In this document: in pieces, positions 63,790 through 64,000 of the stretch
Numbering within the stretch: the stretch's first letter is position 1
How the letters are laid out: every line of letters begins with the position of its first letter
Assembly (NCBI GenBank): GCA_016868455.1
Contig: VGGV01000001.1
Location: 124,001-188,000, forward strand
Origin: Bacteroidota bacterium
GTDB taxonomy: Bacteria; Bacteroidota; Bacteroidia; Chitinophagales; Chitinophagaceae
Direction of reading: 5' to 3'
Length of the DNA stretch: 64,000 nucleotides
Position numbers and translations under genes: made by a program
Notes under the pieces: model-generated
Told to the model about the DNA's origin: nothing
Database searches by the model: none
Seen by the model: the letters and a program-made list of their open reading frames with translations, nothing else

Positions 63790-64000
63790 CTATGGTTTTT
63801 TCCGCTTTATCCTTATGGTTGCATTCTTTTCCAGGCTGCTGGACAGCCGAAGTTCGTATCTTTTTTTACCATCATTGATCACTGCCAGCGCTGTATTGGG
63901 CGGTATGAGGCCCAGGTTTTCGGCAAACATGGAAAGCTCATTGGATTCAGCCTCAGGGTTCACCGGCAGGCTCAGACGGATGGCTTTGTGTGTAAGCTTC
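63790..64000 (-). CDS. C-terminal part of an unidentified protein (cut by the window edge)
   Basis: A frame open from the window edge to a TAG at 63790-63792, converging with parC. The visible 69 residues include KAIRLSLPVNPEAESNELSM, FAENLGLIPPNTALAVINDG and KKRYELRLSSSLEKNATIRI, ending KRKKP. The beta-rich pattern suggests the last domain of an exported or envelope protein. No family can be named from this piece. Confidence 0.6.
   Translation of the reverse strand, partial: KLTHKAIRLSLPVNPEAESNELSMFAENLGLIPPNTALAVINDGKKRYELRLSSSLEKNATIRIKRKKP

Noticed and set aside
1-64000. CRISPR arrays, tRNA or rRNA genes, complete insertion sequences
   Set aside because: No regularly spaced identical repeats, cloverleaf-like sequence, rRNA sequence or transposase was recognised on reading both strands.

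Overview
The window reads as chromosome from a Bacteroidota bacterium, most probably family Chitinophagaceae (order Chitinophagales). The support is the gene content (TamB-type protein, Oar-like TonB receptor, fused RibBA, YraN, DUF2911, DUF6580 and DUF6370 proteins, PIG-L and M14 exoenzymes, a C-terminal domain resembling type IX secretion sorting domains), the near absence of Shine-Dalgarno sequences, and promoters of the Bacteroidota kind (TTG-N19-TAnnTTTG, seen clearly before parE). I see no rRNA, tRNA, CRISPR array, complete insertion sequence or prophage.

Layout. 0.3-10 kb: tamB-like gene, ribBA, large TonB receptor. 10-21.5 kb: broken PorT-like barrel gene, DUF1572 protein, gamma-glutamyltransferase, then a tightly packed series of M14 peptidase, PIG-L deacetylase, two tiny membrane proteins and a sodium:solute symporter, then DUF2911. 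21.6-31.3 kb: several broken small genes among intact xerD, yraN, manA, rnhA and an acyl-CoA carboxylase subunit, with a large repeat-rich gap at 30.0-30.6 kb. 31.5-40.6 kb: M1 peptidase, START protein, universal stress protein, small exported proteins, two remnants that meet head to head at about 36.5 kb, a phosphatase, a pair of Cys-rich lipoproteins, and pdhB. 40.6-44.2 kb: repeats, a possible small RNA and three consecutive broken genes. 44.3-64 kb: smc, exported enzymes, a three-repeat lipoprotein, Xaa-Pro aminopeptidase, a broken OmpA gene, and the topoisomerase IV operon parE - methyltransferase - DUF1835 - parC.

The most striking property is decay. About thirteen loci carry premature stops, single-base frameshifts (nearly all in short homopolymers or duplicated bases) or internal deletions, several with more than one lesion. 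No long housekeeping gene (tamB, TonB receptor, smc, parE, parC, peptidases) carries any. The nonsense codons are of all three kinds, and each is one C-to-T change from CAA, CAG or CGA. This looks like real loss of dispensable exported or regulatory genes, but some homopolymer lesions could be sequencing error.

The second theme is short palindromic repeats, seen between genes and, in four places, apparently inserted in frame inside intact genes: the PIG-L signal peptide, the acyl-CoA carboxylase subunit (twice) and the methyltransferase. The best candidate for a functional system is the peptidase-deacetylase-microprotein-symporter block at 13.5-20.7 kb, which looks like an envelope scavenging or processing pathway.
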